Source: Mycobacterium sp. NAZ190054
GTDB taxonomy: Bacteria > Actinomycetota > Actinomycetes > Mycobacteriales > Mycobacteriaceae
Length of the DNA: 43,289 bases
Assembly (NCBI RefSeq): GCF_001545925.1
Contig: NZ_LMVQ01000079.1
Coordinates: forward strand, 1-43,289
Direction of reading: 5' to 3'
The notes beneath the pieces were generated by a model. The model was not told where the DNA came from and searched no databases. It saw nothing but the letters and a program-made list of their open reading frames with translations. Numbering within the stretch: position 1 is the stretch's first letter; each line of letters begins with the position of its first letter. This document shows, one piece after another, positions 40,238 to 43,289 of the stretch. Both the position numbers and the translations under genes were made by a program.

Positions 40238-41095
40238 GTGCGATTGATGCGATTGGGTGAACGGGGCGCAGAACGGCCCGCTGTCGAGCACGACGGCACC
40301 ATCTATGACCTGTCGCCACTCACCGCGGACATCGATGGCGCTTTCCTCGCCTCCCACGGCATCGCCAAGGTCAGGAAGGCGCTTGCACGTGGAGGACTGC
40401 AACCGGCCATCGCACCAGACAAGCTACGCGTGGGTGCCCCGATCGCGCGGCCGACGGCGGTGGTATGCATCGGACAGAATTACGCTGCGCACGCCGCGGA
40501 AACTGGCGACACACCGCCATCGGTACCGATCGTGTTCTTCAAACACCCCAATACCATTGTGGGGCCGCACGATAAGGTGCTCATTCCGCCGGGCGCCACC
40601 CGCGTCGACTGGGAGGTCGAACTCGCGGTCGTGATCGGTAAGAGGGCTCGGTATCTGAAGTCCCCGGCTGACGCGGCCGAGTACATAGCCGGCTACACCG
40701 TCTCCAATGACGTCTCCGAGCGTGACTACCAGATCGTCGACTCGGGCGGACAGTGGTCCAAGGGAAAGTGCTGTGAGACATTCAACCCGCTCGGCCCCTA
40801 CCTGGTGCCCGCCGACGAAGTGGCCGATCCTCAGTCGCTGCGGCTGTGGTCGTCGGTCAACGGTCAGTCGCGGCAAGATTCCAACACCTCGGACATGATT
40901 TTTTCGATCGCCGAAATCGTGTGTCATCTGTCGCAGTACCTGGTGCTCGAGCCCGGAGATGTCGTCAACACCGGTACGCCACAAGGGGTAGCGCTGTCGG
41001 GTCGATTCCCGTATCTCGTTGACGGCGATGTGATGAGGATAGGAATCGAGGGTCTCGGCGAGCAGGCTCAGCAGTTGGCGACGGTGGGCAGATGA
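40238..41095 (+). CDS. FAH family hydrolase, probable 2,4-diketo-3-deoxy-L-fuconate hydrolase
   Basis: This 285-residue fumarylacetoacetate-hydrolase-fold enzyme has CIGQNYAAHAAETG, PIVFFKHPNTIVGP, the metal-binding DWEVELAVVIG (two Glu), YTVSNDVSERDYQ (Asp), GKCCETFNPLGPYLVP and VVNTGTPQGVALSG. This pattern is that of 2-hydroxyhepta-diene-dioate isomerase/hydrolase enzymes such as the diketo-deoxy-fuconate hydrolase, which releases pyruvate and L-lactate. It is adjacent to, and overlaps, a dehydrogenase gene that would make its substrate. GTG 40238 lies six bases after the ALDH stop. Confidence 0.82.
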   Translation: MRLMRLGERGAERPAVEHDGTIYDLSPLTADIDGAFLASHGIAKVRKALARGGLQPAIAPDKLRVGAPIARPTAVVCIGQNYAAHAAETGDTPPSVPIVFFKHPNTIVGPHDKVLIPPGATRVDWEVELAVVIGKRARYLKSPADAAEYIAGYTVSNDVSERDYQIVDSGGQWSKGKCCETFNPLGPYLVPADEVADPQSLRLWSSVNGQSRQDSNTSDMIFSIAEIVCHLSQYLVLEPGDVVNTGTPQGVALSGRFPYLVDGDVMRIGIEGLGEQAQQLATVGR

Positions 41096-41847
41096 GCACG
41101 GGCGACTTGGACGGGCTGGTGGCGGTGGTGACCGGTGGGGCCTCCGGTATCGGCTCTGCTGTCGCCGATCGGCTCCACGATCTCGGCGCCACCGTCGCAG
41201 TACTGGACCGCGCCGAGACGGTGGCCGCGAACGTGATCGCAATTCGCTGTGACGTCAGCGACGACAGGTCTGTGCGCACGGCAGTTGCTGAGGTGGTGAA
41301 CCGACTCGGTGGCGTAGATATCGTGGTCAACAATGCCGGCATCGGTGCCCAAGGCACGGTGGCAGACAACGACGACAACGAATGGATCCGGGTATACGAC
41401 ATCAATGTGCTCGGAATCGTCCGCGTCAGCCGGGCTGCCCTGCCGTACTTGCGGCGGTCGAAACATCCCGCAATTGTGAATGTTTCGTCGATCGCCGCCA
41501 CTGCAGGACTGCCACGACGGGCACTCTACAGCGCCACCAAGGGGGCGGTGCTCGCACTGACCCGAGCAATGGCAGCCGACCATGTGCGCGAAGGGATCCG
41601 GGTTAACTGTGTCAACCCCGGCACGGTCGACACACCGTGGGTGCAAAGGCTTCTCGACACCGCTGACAACCCGGAATCCGAACGTGCCAACCTTGAGGCG
41701 CGGCAACCGACGGGACGGTTGGTCACTGCCGCTGAGGTCGCGAACGCGGTCGCATATCTCGCAGGCCCTTCAGCGGCCTCGACCACAGGAAGCGCGCTGG
41801 ACGTCGACGGAGGCATGGCCGGAATCCGGCTACCGATGGCCCGCTGA
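41092..41847 (+). CDS. SDR family oxidoreductase, probable 2-keto-3-deoxy-L-fuconate dehydrogenase
   Basis: This 251-residue classical SDR has TGGASGIG at residues 14-21, NNAG, VNVSSIAA, and catalytic Tyr146/Lys150 (YSATK). Acidic residues after the second strand (VLDRAE) suggest NAD+. Beside an FAH-type hydrolase and an L-fuconate dehydratase the best candidate reaction is C4 oxidation of 2-keto-3-deoxy-L-fuconate to the 2,4-diketo acid. ATG 41092 overlaps the upstream TGA (ATGA). Its stop is 12 bases from the paralog fragment that marks the right edge of the island. Confidence 0.83.
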   Translation: MSTGDLDGLVAVVTGGASGIGSAVADRLHDLGATVAVLDRAETVAANVIAIRCDVSDDRSVRTAVAEVVNRLGGVDIVVNNAGIGAQGTVADNDDNEWIRVYDINVLGIVRVSRAALPYLRRSKHPAIVNVSSIAATAGLPRRALYSATKGAVLALTRAMAADHVREGIRVNCVNPGTVDTPWVQRLLDTADNPESERANLEARQPTGRLVTAAEVANAVAYLAGPSAASTTGSALDVDGGMAGIRLPMAR

Positions 41848-41859
41848 GAATGACGCCAG

Positions 41860-42017
41860 GCTGCTCACGCGGAATCGCGGCGAGCGACCCGAGCGGTCGT
41901 CTCCGGCTACGGCACGGCAGCGAAGAGGTCGTCGCCATGGGGGACTACTACGTGCCCGGCGGCGCAGGGCTGTACTGGCTGGTGCGGCATTACCGGCAGC
42001 ATCCCGAAGACCGCGAC
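41860..42017 (+). pseudogene. orphan 3' fragment of an array paralog
   Basis: DNA here matches the 3' part of the paralog at 26257-27030. Matches run from GCTGCTCACGCGGAATCGCG through CGGCAGCGAAGAGGTC to CATCCCGAAGACCGCGAC. A one-base deletion (GTCGTCTCCGG against GTCGTACTCCGA) breaks the frame, and the last about 22 codons of the gene are missing. In frame after the deletion it reads GSEEVVAMGDYYVPGG and GAGLYWLVRHYRQHPEDRD. The piece is 14.6 kb away from the decayed 5' fragment at 27080-27275, with the whole sugar island in between. Confidence 0.8.
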
Positions 42018-42154
42018 TCTCGGACTGACGCGAGATTGAGTTGGCGGTCGCGGCCGGTCTGCGCTCAACGGCCCTCACTGCAATCTCGCGGGCATGTCGC
42101 GGACACTCGAAAACCCCGGTTTGATCCAGATCACACCCGGGGTACCTCGTCGGG
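42018..42154. other. intergenic region upstream of the WS/DGAT gene
   Basis: Together with the paralog fragment this makes the 307-base gene-free gap 41848-42154. After the fragment there is one inverted repeat (42030-42089) and then about 65 bases leading to the acyltransferase. No frame looks coding and no clear promoter boxes were seen. Confidence 0.5.
42030..42089. terminator. inverted repeat with long loop (GCGAGATTG / CAATCTCGC)
   Basis: Nine-base arms GCGAGATTG (42030-42038) and CAATCTCGC (42081-42089) are perfect complements around a 42-base GC-rich loop that itself can pair (TTGAG with CTCAA). There is no T-run, so it is not a standard intrinsic terminator. It could be an mRNA hairpin, a site for a DNA-binding protein, or a scar of an element end. 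Confidence 0.3.
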
Positions 42155-43162
42155 ATGGAACGGCTCAGTGGGCTCGACGCGGGCCTTTTGTACAGCGAAT
42201 CGTCCACGGTGCCGCTCCATGTGTGCTCGGTCGTCGAGCTGGACACCTCGACGGTCCCGGGTGGCTACACCTTCGAGCGCTTCCGCGACGAGCTGGCCGA
42301 GCGCATCCCCGCGGTCCCGGAGTTCCGCGCCAAGCTCGCCGACAGCCAGCTCAACCTGGACCATCCGGTGTGGGTGGAGGACAAGGACTTTGACCTGAGA
42401 CGGCACCTGCACCGGATCGCCCTGCCCGCACCCGGCAAACGCGAGGAACTCGCCGATGTCTGCGGCCACATCGCCTCGGTCCCGCTGGACCGCAGCAAAC
42501 CGCTGTGGGAGATGTGGGTCATCGAGGGCGGCGCCAAGCAGGACAGCCTCGCGCTGATGGTCAAGGTGCACCACGCCGCGGTCGACGGCGTCTCGGCGGC
42601 CAACCTGCTCGACCAGCTGCTCGACACCGAACCCGACGCGCCTCCGCCCGACCCCGTCGAGGGCCCCGGAACTGCGTCGCCGCTGGGCATCACCGTCGAC
42701 GGGCTGGTGCGGTTCGCCACCCGTCCGTGGCAGCTGACCCGGGCGATACCGGAGACGGCGGCGATGGTGGCCAAGACGGTGAACCGCGCGGTCACCGGCA
42801 CCGCCATGGCAGCGCCGTTCTCGGCACCGACCACGCGCTTCAACGCGCAGCTCACCTCCGAGCGCAGCATCGCGCTCGTCCAGCTGAACCTCAACGACGT
42901 CAAGAAGGTGAAGAACCGGTTCGAGGTCAAGGTCAACGACGTCGTGATGGCGTTGTGCTCGGCCGCGCTGCGCGGCTTCCTGGCCGACCGCGGGGAGCTC
43001 CCCGACAAGCCGCTGATCGCCTTCGTCCCGGCGTCGGTGCACGGCAGGTCCGGCCGCCCGGGCCGCAACCAGCTGTCCGGCATGTTCTGCAACCTGCACA
43101 CCGACCTCGACGACCCGGTGGACCGCCTGCAGGCGATCGCCACCTCGAACGCCCGCGCCAAG
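42155..43162 (+). pseudogene. WS/DGAT-family acyltransferase, 3'-truncated by an IS3-like element
   Basis: The N-terminal about 336 residues match bacterial wax ester synthase/diacylglycerol acyltransferases. MERLSGLDAGLLYSESSTVP is typical of the start, and the catalytic motif HHAAVDG is at residues 139-145. RSKPLWEMWVIEG, KVNDVVMALCSAALRGFL and NQLSGMFCNLHTDLDDP are further blocks. After ARAK (43162) the sequence stops matching the family; the frame runs on through foreign DNA to a TGA at 43258. Normal members are about 460-480 residues, so roughly the last 130 are missing. It would make storage lipids from acyl-CoA and alcohols or diacylglycerol if intact; this copy is probably inactive. 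Confidence 0.8.
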
Positions 43163-43289
43163 TGGCGTGCCCTCTGTTCTCCGGACTGCGGACCAAATAG
43201 GGTCGGTCTGGAAAGGATGAACTGGGTTGGCGAAGAAATATCAGAAGTTCTCACCTGAGTTTCGAGAAGAAACGGCCAGGTTGGTGGTG
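43163..43289 (+). mobile_element. left end of an IS3-like insertion sequence, cut by the window edge
   Basis: The acyltransferase similarity ends at 43162, and a transposase-like reading frame starts 64 bases later. The exact terminal repeat cannot be fixed from one end; candidates begin TGGCGTGCC (43163) or TGTTCTCCGG (43174). The rest of the element, its right end and any target duplication lie outside the window. Confidence 0.65.
43227..43289 (+). CDS. IS3-family transposase OrfA-like, 5' end only
   Basis: Only 21 codons are visible: AKKYQKFSPEFREETARLVV after a TTG. This is the usual N-terminus of an IS3-group OrfA, a helix-turn-helix protein that, after frameshifting with OrfB, makes the DDE transposase. 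TTG 43227 is the only in-frame start because a TGA lies 9 bases upstream. A GAAAGGA purine run (43211-43217) precedes it. Confidence 0.75.
   Translation, partial: MAKKYQKFSPEFREETARLVV

Larger units (their letters stand above)
27284..41847. other. sugar-acid catabolic island (L-fucose/D-arabinose type)
   Basis: Thirteen genes in two divergent operons are packed between the 5' remnant of an array paralog (27080-27275) and a 3' remnant of one (41860-42017). The base composition is less GC-rich than 1-22000. No transposase, integrase or direct repeat was seen at either edge. It encodes regulator, importer and a full set of oxidative sugar-acid enzymes. Confidence 0.6.

Overview
This is a high-GC actinobacterial chromosome segment, most likely from a rapid-growing Mycolicibacterium/Mycobacterium. 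The evidence is the very GC-rich coding bias, a wax-ester-synthase/diacylglycerol-acyltransferase (WS/DGAT) gene, a deazaflavin (F420)-dependent nitroreductase-family gene, many GTG starts and many 4-base GTGA/ATGA stop-start overlaps. No rRNA, tRNA or CRISPR array was seen.

Layout. (1) 1-6951 is mostly ordinary chromosome: a pyridoxamine-oxidase-like protein, a Ddn-like protein, an acetamidase/formamidase, an SDR, a TVP38/TMEM64 membrane protein, a PIF1/RecD-like helicase with a C-terminal BRCT domain, and a threonine-aldolase-like PLP enzyme. (2) 6948-22137 is a run of minus-strand genes built from two paralogous cassettes. Each has an NMT1/SsuA-type lipoprotein, two permeases, an ATPase and one or two ACMSD-like amidohydrolases. 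They carry an isochorismatase-like hydrolase, a Gfo/Idh/MocA oxidoreductase, two small alpha+beta-barrel proteins, a D-2-hydroxyacid dehydrogenase and a GntR/FCD regulator. The substrate is unknown. (3) 22161-24612 holds an EamA transporter, then an MFS gene whose 3' half is replaced in frame by the tail of an unrelated toxin-like protein. (4) 24600-27275 is a tandem array of three intact paralogous membrane proteins (four predicted TM segments plus a soluble, PH-like C-terminus) and a decayed fourth copy. The first copy overlaps the toxin-like ORF, so an effector/immunity locus is the leading guess. (5) 27284-41847 is a compact sugar-acid catabolic island. Minus strand: AOR-family tungstoenzyme, lactonase, KdaD-like dehydratase. 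Plus strand: L-fuconate dehydratase, a sugar ABC importer, GntR, PhyH-family dioxygenase, aldo/keto reductase, ketoglutarate-semialdehyde dehydrogenase, FAH-family hydrolase, SDR. (6) 41860-42017 is the 3' remnant of another array paralog, so the island looks inserted into the array. (7) 42155-43289 is a WS/DGAT gene cut by an IS3-like element that runs off the right edge.

How the genes work together. The island encodes uptake, aldose oxidation, lactone hydrolysis and dehydration to a 2-keto-3-deoxy sugar acid. Two exits follow: oxidation plus hydrolysis to pyruvate and L-lactate (L-fucose branch), or dehydration to 2-ketoglutarate semialdehyde and oxidation to 2-ketoglutarate (D-arabinose, Weimberg-type branch). 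L-fucose and D-arabinose share stereochemistry at C2-C4, so one upper pathway could serve both. D-arabinose is a major mycobacterial cell-wall sugar. A pair of ACATNNNATGT sites in the divergent promoter region is the probable operator of the island regulator.
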